NCBI GenBank assembly: GCA_035651955.1 | Contig: DASRES010000081.1 | Coordinates: forward strand, 62,001-126,000 | Length of the DNA stretch: 64,000 nucleotides | Reading direction: 5' to 3' | Source: Acidimicrobiia bacterium | Lineage (GTDB): Bacteria > Actinomycetota > Acidimicrobiia > IMCC26256 > JAMXLJ01 | In this document: positions 8,079 to 17,083 of the stretch, one piece after another | Layout: each line of letters starts with the position of its first letter | Position numbering within the stretch: the first letter of the stretch is position 1 | The notes under the pieces: model-generated | What the model was told of the DNA's origin: nothing | The model's database searches: none | What the model saw: only the letters and a program-made list of their open reading frames with translations | Translations under genes and position numbers: made by a program

Positions 8079-8699
8079 ATGCTCGAGCTCGCCGTCCTCG
8101 GCCTCCTCAAGGAGCAACCGCTCCACGGCTACGAGCTGAAGAAGCGCCTGGGCGACACGCTCGGGTTCCTCTGGGGCGTCTCGTACGGGTCGCTCTATCC
8201 CGCGCTGCGCCGCCTCGAGCGGGCGGGGGCTGTCGAGGTCGTCGAGCCCGGTGACGAGGCACCCGCGCCCCCGATGCCCGCCACGGGGTCGCTGAGCGGC
8301 GAGGCCGCGGCAGCCCGAGTCCGCCGGCTCGCCAAGCCCGGGCGGCGCAACCGCAAGGCCTACCGCCTCACCGAACGGGGCGAGCAGATGTTCCTCGAGC
8401 TGCTGACGGGCGACACCGCGCCCGGTACGGACGACGAGCGGGCCTTCGCGCTCAAGCTCGCGTTCTGCCGGTACCTCCCGCGCGACGCCCGCATGGCCCT
8501 CCTCGAGCAGCGCCGCGCCGACCTCGTCGCGCGCCTGCACCGCGCGCGCGGGTCGCGCGCCGGCCAGGACCGGTACGCGCTGTCGCTGCTCGAGCACGGC
8601 CGGAAGTCCACCGAACGCGACCTCGAGTGGGTCGACGAGCTGATCGCCGCCGAACGTGCGGCGGCGGCCGAAGCGTCACAGGAAGGAGCCACCGCATGA
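8079..8699 (+). CDS. PadR-family transcriptional regulator
   Basis: A 206-residue winged-helix repressor. The PadR DNA-binding domain occupies about residues 1-105 ([24 protein letters not shown], then [16 protein letters not shown] and the wing with [12 protein letters not shown]). It is followed by a C-terminal coiled helix ([17 protein letters not shown] and [13 protein letters not shown]) for dimerisation. A charged insertion of about 25 residues splits the wing. It overlaps ino1 by ATGA, and a palindromic site lies upstream, so it probably controls itself and inositol synthesis. The padR-ino1 pair is also found in Mycobacterium. Confidence 0.88.
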   Translation: MLELAVLGLLKEQPLHGYELKKRLGDTLGFLWGVSYGSLYPALRRLERAGAVEVVEPGDEAPAPPMPATGSLSGEAAAARVRRLAKPGRRNRKAYRLTERGEQMFLELLTGDTAPGTDDERAFALKLAFCRYLPRDARMALLEQRRADLVARLHRARGSRAGQDRYALSLLEHGRKSTERDLEWVDELIAAERAAAAEASQEGATA

Positions 8700-9784
8700 A
8701 CCGCACCAGCGGTCGAAGTCGGATCCGCGTCGCCATCGCGGGCGTGGGGAACTGCGCGAGCAGCCTCGTCCAGGGCGTCGAGTACTACCGCAAGGCCGAC
8801 CCCGCCGAGTCGGTGCCGGGCCTCATGCACGTAGTGCTCGGCGGCTACCACGTCGGCGACGTCGAGTTCGTCGCTGCGTTCGACGTCGACGCCGCGAAGG
8901 TCGGGCTCGACGTCGGCAAGGCGATCTTCGCGGGGCAGAACAACACCATCCGCTTCGCGCACGTCGGCGAGCTCGGCGTGCAGGTGCAACGCGGTCCGAC
9001 ACTCGACGGTCTCGGCAAGTACTACCGCCAGACGATCGAGGAGTCGCCCCTCGAGCCGGTCGACGTCGCGCGCGTGCTGCGCGCGACGCAGGCCGACGTG
9101 CTCGTGAGCTATCTCCCGGTCGGCAGCGAGGAAGCGCAGAAGCACTACGCGCAGGCCGCGCTCGACGCCGGCGTCGCGTTCGTGAACGCGATCCCCGTGT
9201 TCATCGCGAGCGACCCAGTGTGGGCGCAGAAGTTCGCCGACGCGGGTGTGCCGATCGTCGGCGACGACATCAAGAGCCAGGTCGGCGCCACGATCGTCCA
9301 CCGGATCCTCGCCCGCCTCTTCGAGGACCGCGGGCTGGTGCTCGACCGCACGTACCAGCTCAACGTCGGCGGCAACATGGACTTCAAGAACATGCTCGAG
9401 CGCGAGCGCCTCGAGTCCAAGAAGATCTCGAAGACGCAGTCCGTCACGAGCCAGATCGACCACGGCATCGAAGCCGACGACGTGCACATCGGCCCGTCCG
9501 ACCACGTCGCCTGGCTCGACGACCGCAAGTGGGCGTACATCCGGCTCGAGGGCCGCAACTTCGGCGACGTGCCGCTCAACGTCGAGCTGAAGCTCGAGGT
9601 GTGGGACTCGCCCAACTCGGCCGGCGTGATCATCGACGCGCTGCGGTGCGCCAAGATCGCCAAGGACCGCGGCATCGGCGGCCCGCTGCTCGGCCCGTCG
9701 GCGTACTTCATGAAGTCGCCGCCCGTGCAGTACCGCGACGACGAGGCGCACGACATGGTGGAGGAATTCGCGAACCAGTCGTAG
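8696..9784 (+). CDS. ino1: Inositol-3-phosphate synthase
   Basis: NAD-dependent conversion of glucose 6-phosphate to L-myo-inositol 1-phosphate, the source of inositol for phosphatidylinositol, mycothiol and related compounds. The 362-residue product has the Rossmann start [16 protein letters not shown], the [10 protein letters not shown] segment, [31 protein letters not shown] and the [13 protein letters not shown] catalytic block, all typical of actinobacterial Ino1. ATG at 8696 follows AGGAAGGAG and overlaps the padR stop. A strong GC hairpin follows the gene. A mycothiol-dependent-isomerase-like gene 3 kb away fits mycothiol production, though no mycothiol-synthesis gene itself is in the window. 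Confidence 0.95.
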   Translation: MNRTSGRSRIRVAIAGVGNCASSLVQGVEYYRKADPAESVPGLMHVVLGGYHVGDVEFVAAFDVDAAKVGLDVGKAIFAGQNNTIRFAHVGELGVQVQRGPTLDGLGKYYRQTIEESPLEPVDVARVLRATQADVLVSYLPVGSEEAQKHYAQAALDAGVAFVNAIPVFIASDPVWAQKFADAGVPIVGDDIKSQVGATIVHRILARLFEDRGLVLDRTYQLNVGGNMDFKNMLERERLESKKISKTQSVTSQIDHGIEADDVHIGPSDHVAWLDDRKWAYIRLEGRNFGDVPLNVELKLEVWDSPNSAGVIIDALRCAKIAKDRGIGGPLLGPSAYFMKSPPVQYRDDEAHDMVEEFANQS

Positions 9785-9804
9785 GTCGCGCCCAACGCTG
9801 TTCC

Positions 9805-9832
9805 AGCACCCCCGGCTGCCGCCGGGGGTGCT
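9805..9832 (+). terminator. Intrinsic terminator-like hairpin after ino1
   Basis: A perfect 12-bp stem AGCACCCCCGGC / GCCGGGGGTGCT closes on a TGCC loop 20 nt after the ino1 stop codon. It lacks a U-tract, as is common for GC-rich actinobacterial terminators. It separates ino1 from the downstream DUF885 gene. Confidence 0.7.
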
Positions 9833-9861
9833 GTCGCGTATCGTGCCGTATCGTGCCGCCG

Positions 9862-11439
9862 ATGCGCCCGGTCGCAGCGCTCGGGCAGGCGTACGCGGAC
9901 CTCGTGTGCGAGACGTTCCCGGCGCGCGCGACGTATCTCGGCGTCCACGACCACGACGACCGTCTCGGAGAGCACACCGCGGCGACGTTCGAGGCGTTCG
10001 CGTCGGAGCTGCGGGCGCTGCGCACGGAGCTCGCGACGACTCGGGACGACGGCATCGACGCGCGGGCCCTCGACGGCGCGCTCGCCACGGAGCTCCTCGC
10101 GCTCGAGCAGGAGCAGCAATGGCGCCGGAACCCGGAGGGCGCGATCGACGGCGCGCTGGCGGCGTGCCTCGCGCTGTTGCTCCGCGACACCGCGCCGGTC
10201 GAGACGCGCATCAGCGCCTTGCGCGGTCGCCTCGCGGAGCTGCCCGCGTTCCTCGACGGCGCCCGACGGACGTGGTCGGACGTGCCGCGCGTGTGGAGCG
10301 AGTCGGCCCACGAGACCGCAGCGGCGGGCGCGGCGTTCCTCCGCGACGACCTTCTCGAGGCGGTGCCCGAGCCGATGCGCTCCGGCTCGATCGTCGATGC
10401 CGCGACGCGTGCGGCCGACGCGCTCGACGCCGTCGCCGCGCACCTGCGCTCGCTGCCGGACAGCGGGCCGTGGGTCGCGGGGGAGCACGTCGTCGCGCAG
10501 CGACTTCGAGCGCAGCACCACCTGACCGACGGTCCGGAGGCGATCGCGGCGCGCGGACACGCGCTGGTGGCCGAGACCCTCACGCGGCTCGAGGAGCTCG
10601 ATCCCGACTGGCGCGCGCTCGTCGCCCATCACAAGGACGACCATCCCCCGCTGGACGGGCTGCTCGCGCGCTACCGGGACGAGATGGCGCGCACGCGCGC
10701 GTTCGTGGAGGAGCACGACGTCGCCACCGCCACCGACGACCCGCTCGACGTCCGGCCGTCGCCGCGCTTCTGGGCCCACCTCGTGCCGTACGCGGCCTAC
10801 GACCCGCCCGGGTTCTTCGAGCCCGACAGCCCGGGTGTGTTCTGGGTGACGGTTCCCGACGGCGACGACGCAGCGGAGCGGCTGCGCGGGCACGCGCACG
10901 CGTCGGTGGTGCTGACCGCGATCCACGAGGGCTATCCCGGCCACCACCTCCAGCTCACGCGCGCCAACCGCGACGCGGGCGTCGTGGCCGCGATGGCCGA
11001 GTCGCCGCTCACCGTCGAGGGCTGGGCGTTCTACTGCGAGGAGATGCTCCTCGACGCGGGGTTCGACCGCGACGACGCGGTGATGCGCACGTTCCAGCTG
11101 AAGGACCAGCTGTGGCGGGCGGTGCGCGTCGTCGTCGACATCGGGTTGCACACCGGCGAGATCGACTTGGACGCCGCGGTCGACATGCTCGTGCGTGTCG
11201 CGGACCTCGAGCGCCCGAACGCGATGGACGAGGTGCGCCGCTACACGTCGACGCCGACGTACCAGATCGGCTACGCGATCGGGAAGGACGAGATCCTGCG
11301 ACTCCGGGCGCGGTGCGAGAGACTCGACGGCGCGTCGTTCCGCATCGGGCGCTTCCACGACGAGCTCCTGTCCTACGGCTCGCTGCCCGTCCCGTTGGCC
11401 GCGGAAGCCATGCTCGCCGCACGCGAGCAGTCAGAATGA
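9862..11439 (+). CDS. DUF885-family metallohydrolase
   Basis: A 525-residue protein of the DUF885 family, distantly related to zinc carboxypeptidases. The mainly helical chain carries HEGYPGHH at residues 355-362, the zinc-binding motif typical of this family, followed by TVEGWAFYCEEMLL with the probable third ligand and PTYQIGYAIGKDEILRLR near the end. No signal peptide is evident, so it should be cytoplasmic. The substrate is unknown. ATG at 9862 is the first start after the ino1 terminator. The stop overlaps the next gene (ATGA), giving a two- or three-gene unit with a methyltransferase and an OsmC protein. Confidence 0.85.
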   Translation: MRPVAALGQAYADLVCETFPARATYLGVHDHDDRLGEHTAATFEAFASELRALRTELATTRDDGIDARALDGALATELLALEQEQQWRRNPEGAIDGALAACLALLLRDTAPVETRISALRGRLAELPAFLDGARRTWSDVPRVWSESAHETAAAGAAFLRDDLLEAVPEPMRSGSIVDAATRAADALDAVAAHLRSLPDSGPWVAGEHVVAQRLRAQHHLTDGPEAIAARGHALVAETLTRLEELDPDWRALVAHHKDDHPPLDGLLARYRDEMARTRAFVEEHDVATATDDPLDVRPSPRFWAHLVPYAAYDPPGFFEPDSPGVFWVTVPDGDDAAERLRGHAHASVVLTAIHEGYPGHHLQLTRANRDAGVVAAMAESPLTVEGWAFYCEEMLLDAGFDRDDAVMRTFQLKDQLWRAVRVVVDIGLHTGEIDLDAAVDMLVRVADLERPNAMDEVRRYTSTPTYQIGYAIGKDEILRLRARCERLDGASFRIGRFHDELLSYGSLPVPLAAEAMLAAREQSE

Positions 11440-12203
11440 CGTCGATGACGACGGGGAACACCGAGAGCTGGAACCGCATCGCGCGCCGACGCGACGCGAG
11501 CACGCTCCCCACCGACACGATCTCCTACGGGCCGGACGCGCCGACCGAGCAGGAGCTGCGGCTCCTCGGGGACGTGAACGGTCGTCGGGTCCTCGACCTC
11601 GGGTGCGGCAGCGGCGCTTCCGCCGTCGCGTTCGCACGTCAGGGTGCGACGGTCATCGCGGTCGACGCGTCGAACGCGCAGCTCGCGCACGCGCGTGCGC
11701 TCGCCGACCGCGCGGAGGCCCGCGTCGAATGGCACCTCGGGGATCTCGCGGACCTCGCGTTCCTCCGCGCGGACTCCATCGACGTCGCGTTCAGCGCCCA
11801 CGCGCTCGCGGAGGTCGCCGACGTCGGGCGCGTCTTCCGCCAGGTGCACCGCGTGCTGCGACCACAGGGGACCTTCGTGCTGTCCTACGAGCACCCGCTC
11901 GCGCTGCTCATCGCGCGGGAGATGGGTCCCGCGGCTGCCGGGTCGCGGAACGGGGCGATGGAGCTGCCCCTCGACCGGCTCGAGATCCGCCGTTCCTACT
12001 TCGACGAGTCGCCGATCGTCGTCGACCGCGACGGTGAGCCCGTGACCGTCCACCCGCGCACGGTGTCCAGCGTCTTCATGGGCCTCACCCGCTCGGGTTT
12101 CCGGGTCGAGGTGATCACGGAACCCCCGCCCGCGCCGGAGGCGGACGAGGACCTGCCTGTCGCACCGACGATCGTCTGGCGGGCGCGCAAGGAAGGGCTG
12201 TGA
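11436..12203 (+). CDS. Class I SAM-dependent methyltransferase
   Basis: A 255-residue Rossmann-type methyltransferase. Motif I reads VLDLGCGSGASAVAFA, followed by VIAVDASNAQL (motif II acidic residue binding the ribose) and DVAFSAHALAEV, then RVFRQVHRVLRPQGTFVLSYEHP, typical of Methyltransf_11 small-molecule enzymes. The substrate cannot be told from sequence. ATG at 11436 overlaps the DUF885 stop. The OsmC gene begins one base after its stop, so the three genes look cotranscribed. Confidence 0.85.
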   Translation: MTSMTTGNTESWNRIARRRDASTLPTDTISYGPDAPTEQELRLLGDVNGRRVLDLGCGSGASAVAFARQGATVIAVDASNAQLAHARALADRAEARVEWHLGDLADLAFLRADSIDVAFSAHALAEVADVGRVFRQVHRVLRPQGTFVLSYEHPLALLIAREMGPAAAGSRNGAMELPLDRLEIRRSYFDESPIVVDRDGEPVTVHPRTVSSVFMGLTRSGFRVEVITEPPPAPEADEDLPVAPTIVWRARKEGL

Positions 12204-12204
12204 G

Positions 12205-12675
12205 TTGGCCGAGCACCGCTACCTCGCGACCTGCTCGTGGCGGGGGTCCACGGCCGGCGGCTACGACGCGTACGACCGCGCGCACGACGCGACGGTCCCT
12301 CCCGTCGAGGCGACCGTCCCGTTGTCGTCCGACCCGGCGTTCCGCGGCGACCCGTCACGGCTGAACCCCGAGCAGCTGCTCGTGCTCGCAGCGGCGTCGT
12401 GTCAGCTGCTGTCGTTCCTCGCGGTCGCGGCGCGCGCCCGAGTCGACGTCGTCGCGTACGACGACACGGCGGAAGGTGTGATGCCCACGTCGAACCGGCC
12501 GATGTGGATCACCGAGATCGTGCTGCGACCGCACGTCACCGTGAACGGCGACGTGGACGAGGCACGTGTGCGTCACCTCTGTGACGTCGCCCACCGCGAG
12601 TGCTTCGTCGCGAGCTCGCTGCGTACCGAGGTCCGGGTCGAACCCGAGATCACGTTCGGCGCCGCAGCCACCTGA
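12205..12675 (+). CDS. OsmC-family peroxiredoxin-like protein
   Basis: A 156-residue OsmC/Ohr-fold protein that would reduce organic hydroperoxides using a reactive cysteine pair. The first cysteine lies in LAAASCQLLSFLAVAA and the second in AHRECFVASSL, the two positions expected for the family. HRYLATCSWRGS opens the N-terminal beta-hairpin. The start is TTG at 12205, directly after the methyltransferase stop. The last 26 nt overlap the 3' end of the convergent gene on the minus strand. Confidence 0.85.
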   Translation: MAEHRYLATCSWRGSTAGGYDAYDRAHDATVPPVEATVPLSSDPAFRGDPSRLNPEQLLVLAAASCQLLSFLAVAARARVDVVAYDDTAEGVMPTSNRPMWITEIVLRPHVTVNGDVDEARVRHLCDVAHRECFVASSLRTEVRVEPEITFGAAAT

Positions 12676-13309
12676 ACGGCGGCCGCCGTCCCGACCGCCG
12701 CAGCAACGAGGCCCACGGGTCGCCGAAGCGCGCCACCGCCGGTGCGAACGTGCGCAGCATGTTGCCCTCGACGCCGCCGCGCGCGACGGCGAAGCAGTCG
12801 ATGACCGCGTTCAGCAGCGTCTCGGGATCGCCGGGGCGGTGCTCACGGCCGACGGCGCGCGCGACGTCCCACGCGTGCAGGTGCCACTCGGCCGCGGCGA
12901 CGGCCAGGTGCAGGCCCGCCGTAACGGTCCCCGACGGGAACCCGTAGGGCGTGTCCCACGCGTCGCGCACCCGCGCCCCGTACGACGCAGCCCGCTCGGT
13001 GAACTGCTCGATCGCGACGTTTCCCGGCACCGCGACCCGTCGCGCCAGCTCCTGCGCGTTCCGGGCCTCGAGCTCGTCGGACGTGAACGGCGGCGACCCG
13101 TCGCCGGCGAGGCCCCGGTCGAGCCACGCGTGGTACCAGTCCGCGACGGCGAGGACGTGGCGCGCGACCTCCTCGATCGTCCACGTGCCGCACGCGCGTA
13201 CGGCCCACCGGTCGGCGTCGACGCCCATCGTGACCTCGGACAGCGCGCGCACCCCGTCGCGGTACTCGCCGAGCACGGCGACGCGCGAGCAGTGCGGCGC
13301 GGTCGTCAC
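12650..13309 (-). CDS. DinB/mycothiol-dependent maleylpyruvate isomerase-like protein
   Basis: A 219-residue four-helix-bundle protein of the DinB-MDMPI superfamily. The N-terminal region has GTWTIEEVARHVLAVADWYHAWLDRGL, with the family's metal-binding His in the ARHVL helix. LHLAVAAAEWHLHAWDVARAVG supplies further His residues. Members are thiol- (often mycothiol-) dependent transferases or isomerases; this substrate is unknown. The GTG start at 13309 shares GTGA with the stop of the CCA transferase gene. Its 3' end overlaps osmC tail to tail. Confidence 0.78.
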   Translation of the reverse strand: MTTAPHCSRVAVLGEYRDGVRALSEVTMGVDADRWAVRACGTWTIEEVARHVLAVADWYHAWLDRGLAGDGSPPFTSDELEARNAQELARRVAVPGNVAIEQFTERAASYGARVRDAWDTPYGFPSGTVTAGLHLAVAAAEWHLHAWDVARAVGREHRPGDPETLLNAVIDCFAVARGGVEGNMLRTFAPAVARFGDPWASLLRRSGRRPPFRWLRRRT

Positions 13310-14694
13310 GCGTGCGGCAGGCCGCGCTCGTCGGCCCACGCGGCGAGACGCCGGTACGCCTCGTCCTCGGGGATCGGTCCCTCGTCGAGGCGGATCTCGA
13401 GCAGGTGGTCGAGCGCCTCGCCGACGAGGGGCCCGGGCCGGATGCCGAGGAACGCCATCACCTGCCGTCCGTCGAGCGGCGGGCGGATGCGGTCGAGCTC
13501 CTCCTGCGCGCGCAGCGCCTCGATGCGTTCCTCCAGCTCGTCCATGCGGCGCGCGAGCGCGCGGGCGCGCTGCTTGTTGCGCGTCGTGCAGTCGCACCGC
13601 ACGAGGTGGTTGAGATCGTCGAGCAACGGGCCCGCATCGCGCGCGTACCTGCGCACGGCCTTGTCGGTCCATCCCATCGCGTACGTGTGGATGCGGAGAT
13701 GGAGGTAGACGAGCTTCGTGACGTCCTCGACGACGTCGTTCGGGTACTTCAGCGCGCGCAGGCGTTCCTGGGTCATCCGCGCGCCGACGACCTCGTGGTG
13801 GTGGAAGCTCACGCCACCACGGGCGAACGAGCGCGTCTTCGGCTTGCCGACGTCGTGCATCAGCGCGGCGAGCCGGACCTTGAGCTCGGGCCGAGTGTTG
13901 CGCACGACCGCGATCGTGTGCGCGAGGACGTCCTTGTGCTGATGGATCGGATCCTGCTCGAGCTGCATCGCGTTGAGCTCGGGAAGGAACTCGTCGCTCA
14001 ACTTCGTGTCCGCGAGGAACCACAGACCTTCGGACGGGTCGTCGACGAGCAGGAGCTTGGTCAGCTCGTCACGGATGCGCTCGGCGCTCACGATCTCGAG
14101 CCGGCTCCGCAGCTGCTCGACCGCGGTGACCAGACTGGGATCCGGGACGAGGTCGAACGCGGCGACGAAGCGCGCCGCGCGCAGCATCCGCAGCGGATCG
14201 TCGAGGAACGACACCTCGGGGTCGAGCGGCGTACGCAGCCGGTGCGCGGCGAGGTCGACCGCGCCGTCGAACGGGTCCACGAGGAGCGGGTCGGGGAGAC
14301 GGAGGGCCATCGCGTTCACGGTGAAGTCGCGCCGCGACAGGTCGGTCTCGACGTCGTCGGCGTAGGTCACGTCGGGCTTGCGGCTCTCGGGGCGGTACAC
14401 GTCTGCGCGGAACGTCGTGATCTCGAAGCGCGTGCCGTCGACCTCGCAGCCGATCGTCCCGAACCGCTTGCCCTTCGTCCAGACGTGGTCGGCCCAGCCG
14501 CGCACGATCCGCTCGATGGCGTCGGGGCGGGCGTCGGTGCAGACGTCGAGGTCCACGGGCGGCCGGTCGAGCAGCGCGTCGCGCACGCTGCCGCCGACGA
14601 GGTAGCACTGGTGACCGGCGTCGGTGAGGCGCGCCGCGAGCCGCTGCACCGGGGAGCCCGCCGCGAGGACCGCCTGCAGCCGTTCGGGGATCAC
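13306..14694 (-). CDS. cca: CCA tRNA nucleotidyltransferase
   Basis: Adds or repairs the 3' CCA of tRNAs. The 462-residue class II enzyme shows the nucleotidyltransferase signature YLVGGSVRDALLDRPPVDLDVCTDA near residue 30-54, the RRDFTVNAMAL and DDPLRMLRAARFVA segments that form the ATP/CTP-binding neck, and a C-terminal HD domain (LAALMHDVGKPKTR, FHHHEVVGA). This is the PcnA form found next to murJ in Mycobacterium (Rv3907c). Neither tRNA gene in the window encodes CCA, so the enzyme is needed. A 140-nt gap separates it from pilT. Confidence 0.95.
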   Translation of the reverse strand: MIPERLQAVLAAGSPVQRLAARLTDAGHQCYLVGGSVRDALLDRPPVDLDVCTDARPDAIERIVRGWADHVWTKGKRFGTIGCEVDGTRFEITTFRADVYRPESRKPDVTYADDVETDLSRRDFTVNAMALRLPDPLLVDPFDGAVDLAAHRLRTPLDPEVSFLDDPLRMLRAARFVAAFDLVPDPSLVTAVEQLRSRLEIVSAERIRDELTKLLLVDDPSEGLWFLADTKLSDEFLPELNAMQLEQDPIHQHKDVLAHTIAVVRNTRPELKVRLAALMHDVGKPKTRSFARGGVSFHHHEVVGARMTQERLRALKYPNDVVEDVTKLVYLHLRIHTYAMGWTDKAVRRYARDAGPLLDDLNHLVRCDCTTRNKQRARALARRMDELEERIEALRAQEELDRIRPPLDGRQVMAFLGIRPGPLVGEALDHLLEIRLDEGPIPEDEAYRRLAAWADERGLPHA

Positions 14695-14834
14695 GCCCCA
14701 TTGTCGCGGTCCGCGGGCGCCGGGATCGGACCGATTGCCGCTGGCCCGGGATGGACCGGGGAATATCGTCCGCCGGACTCGTCGGGATCCCTACGCACCG
14801 GCGCCCGCGAGCTGACGCGGCTACAAGTTCGCGG

Positions 14835-15929
14835 CTAGGAGTTCGCGGCCTCCATGCGCGCGAGCTCGAACTGCTCCATCTTGAGACGGAGATCGTGCGG
14901 CTGCGTCGCGGTCGCGAGCGCGTCACGCCGGCTGACCATCCCCTGCTTGTAGAGCGACAGCAGGCTCTGGTCGAACGTCTGCATGCCGTAATACTCGCCC
15001 TCGGCGATGATCTGCTCGATGTCGTGGGTGCTGTCCGGGTCGACGATCCGGTCGAACACGCGACCGGTTGCCACGAGCACCTCGACCGCGGGCACCCGGC
15101 CCGCGCGGTCACACCGCTCGAGCAGCCGCTGGCTGATGATGCCGCGCAGCGACCCGGCGATCGACATGCGCACCTGACGCTGCTGGTGCGACGGGAAGAA
15201 GTCGATGACCCGGTTGATCGTGTCCGTCGCGCTGATCGTGTGGAGCGTCGAGAACACGAGGTGGCCGGTCTCCGCGGCCGCGAGCGCGGCCCAGACGGTG
15301 TCGGGGTCGCGCATCTCGCCGATGAGGATGACGTCGGGGTCCTGACGGAGGACGCGCTTGAGCGCGGCATGGAAGTCCTCGGTGTCCGTACCGACCTCGC
15401 GCTGGTTGACGATCGACTGCTTGTCGGTGTGGAGGACCTCGATCGGGTCCTCGATCGTCACGATGTGACGCTGCTGCGTCTCGTTGATGTGGTCGATCAT
15501 GGCCGCGAGCGACGTCGTCTTGCCCGAGCCGGTCGGACCGGTGACGAGCACGAGGCCGCGCGGCTCCTCCGCGAGACGCCGGACGACCGTCGGCAGCCCG
15601 AGGTCCTCGAAGCTCGGGATCCCGGGAAGGACGCGGCGCAGCACGAGCCCGACGGAGCCGCGCTGACGGAACACGTTGACGCGGAAGCGACCGAGGCCCG
15701 CGACGGTGTACGCGAAGTCGGCCTCGTTCGTCGCGAGGAACTCGTCGGCGCGCTGCTTGGGCATGATGGCGAACGCGACGCGCTCCGTGTCCGCAGCCGT
15801 CACGACGTCGAACCGGGTCTCCTCGAGTCGTCCGTCGATTCGCAGGAAGGGTCGCGAACCGACCTTCACGTGGAGGTCCGACGCCCGGTGGTCGACGGCG
15901 TCGCGAAGCAGCTCGTCCAGCTCCAGCAC
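14835..15929 (-). CDS. PilT-type twitching ATPase
   Basis: A 364-residue secretion/pilus retraction ATPase. The PAS-like N-domain (DHRASDLHVKVGSRPFLRIDG) precedes Walker A GPTGSGKT at residues 131-138, an Asp box ATIEDPIE-like block (IVTIEDPIEVLH), Walker B DVILIGEMRDPDT and the His box TGHLVFSTLHT. The C-terminal helix carries the AIRNLIRE-like region in divergent form. In diderms PilT retracts type IV pili. No other pil gene lies in this window, so here it is an orphan. The start is GTG at 15929. Confidence 0.88.
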   Translation of the reverse strand: MLELDELLRDAVDHRASDLHVKVGSRPFLRIDGRLEETRFDVVTAADTERVAFAIMPKQRADEFLATNEADFAYTVAGLGRFRVNVFRQRGSVGLVLRRVLPGIPSFEDLGLPTVVRRLAEEPRGLVLVTGPTGSGKTTSLAAMIDHINETQQRHIVTIEDPIEVLHTDKQSIVNQREVGTDTEDFHAALKRVLRQDPDVILIGEMRDPDTVWAALAAAETGHLVFSTLHTISATDTINRVIDFFPSHQQRQVRMSIAGSLRGIISQRLLERCDRAGRVPAVEVLVATGRVFDRIVDPDSTHDIEQIIAEGEYYGMQTFDQSLLSLYKQGMVSRRDALATATQPHDLRLKMEQFELARMEAANS

Positions 15930-15993
15930 CGCGGCGTTATCGGCACCTTTCGCCCGGAACCTGAGCGTGTGCTCCGCCTGGAGCGCGCTCGGT

Positions 15994-17034
15994 TCAGACG
16001 CCGAGGTCGGACCAGAGGTCGGCGACCGCGTCGACGACGACGTGGCCCGGTCCGCCCGCGCTCGGGGCCTCCTCGTGGGGCGGACGGGCGCCGACGAGGG
16101 CGGGGAGCGTCGTCGCGACCGACCGGGCGAGCGCGTCGAGGTCGTAGCCGCCCTCGAGGAACGCGATCCGCCGGCCTGCGGGTACGAGCGCGGCCAGCCG
16201 CTCCGTGAGCAGGCCGAAGTCGCCCGCGCTCAGCGACAAGCCGGTCAGCGGATCGGCGCGGTGGCCGTCGAAGCCGGCGGAGAGCAGCAGCCACGTGGGC
16301 TCGAAGCGTTCCACCAGCGGGCCGACCACCGCGTCACACGCGGCGAGGTACACGTCACCGGTCGCGCCGGGCGGGAAGGGAAGGTTGCAGTTCGTGCCGA
16401 CGCCGCCGTCGTGGCCGATCTCGTCGAGCCGCCCCGTTCCCGGGTACAGCGGCCACTGGTGGAACGACACGTACAGCACCCGGCCGTCACGCTCGAAGCA
16501 GGCCTGCGTCCCGTTCCCGTGGTGCGCGTCGAAGTCGACGATCGCGACGCGTTCGCCGCGGTCAGCGAGCGCGGCGGCACTGATCGCGACACTGTTGAGA
16601 AGGCAGAACCCCATCGCGCGCGACGGCGTCGCGTGATGACCCGGGGGTCGGAGCGCGAGGAACGCCGCGTCACCGGCACCGCGGTCGAGCGCGTCGATCG
16701 CGGCGAGGCCGGCACCGGCGGCGTGCACCGCCGCCTTCCACGATCCCGGTGAGACGACCGTGTCCGGGTCGACGGCCCCGCCGCGCGCGCACAGGGCGTG
16801 CAGCGCGTCCAGGTGGTCGGGGGGATGAACGCGCTCCAGCTCCGCGCGCTCCGCGGCGCGCGGTGGCAGCGGTTGCAGCGCGTCGACGACGCCCGAACGC
16901 TGGATGCCGACCTCGACGGCCTCGAGCCGCGCCGCGCGCTCCGGATGGCCACGCCCGGTGTCGTGGGCGGCGAACACGGGGTCGGTCGCGACGAGGAGCA
17001 CGCCGTCCATCGTCGCGCCGTACGAATGGGACAC
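15994..17034 (-). CDS. Histone-deacetylase-family (AcuC/class II-like) deacetylase
   Basis: A 346-residue arginase-fold zinc hydrolase that removes acetyl groups from lysines or polyamines. Signatures are RPPGHHATPSRAMGFCLLNS (tandem catalytic His), VAIVDFDAHHGNGTQACF (zinc-binding Asp/His), LLLSAGFDGHRADPL (second Asp ligand) and FLEGGYDL. The set is complete. No Shine-Dalgarno fixes the start; GTG at 17034 or ATG at 17010 are both possible. It is divergent from the GNAT gene with only about 50 nt between them, so an acetylase and a deacetylase share an intergenic region. Confidence 0.9.
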   Translation of the reverse strand: MSHSYGATMDGVLLVATDPVFAAHDTGRGHPERAARLEAVEVGIQRSGVVDALQPLPPRAAERAELERVHPPDHLDALHALCARGGAVDPDTVVSPGSWKAAVHAAGAGLAAIDALDRGAGDAAFLALRPPGHHATPSRAMGFCLLNSVAISAAALADRGERVAIVDFDAHHGNGTQACFERDGRVLYVSFHQWPLYPGTGRLDEIGHDGGVGTNCNLPFPPGATGDVYLAACDAVVGPLVERFEPTWLLLSAGFDGHRADPLTGLSLSAGDFGLLTERLAALVPAGRRIAFLEGGYDLDALARSVATTLPALVGARPPHEEAPSAGGPGHVVVDAVADLWSDLGV

Positions 17035-17083
17035 CGGCCCGGCGGCCCCTGGTCGAGTGGTCCGGCCGGTACTGTCGCCCCCG

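Noticed and set aside
9145-11358. 737-aa minus-strand frame antisense to ino1/DUF885
   Set aside because: Composition is that of an antisense shadow; no motifs.
8656-11439. 927-aa plus-strand frame covering ino1 and DUF885
   Set aside because: Only the part from 9862 is protein-like (DUF885). The first 400 codons overlap ino1 in a wrong frame and are Arg-rich.
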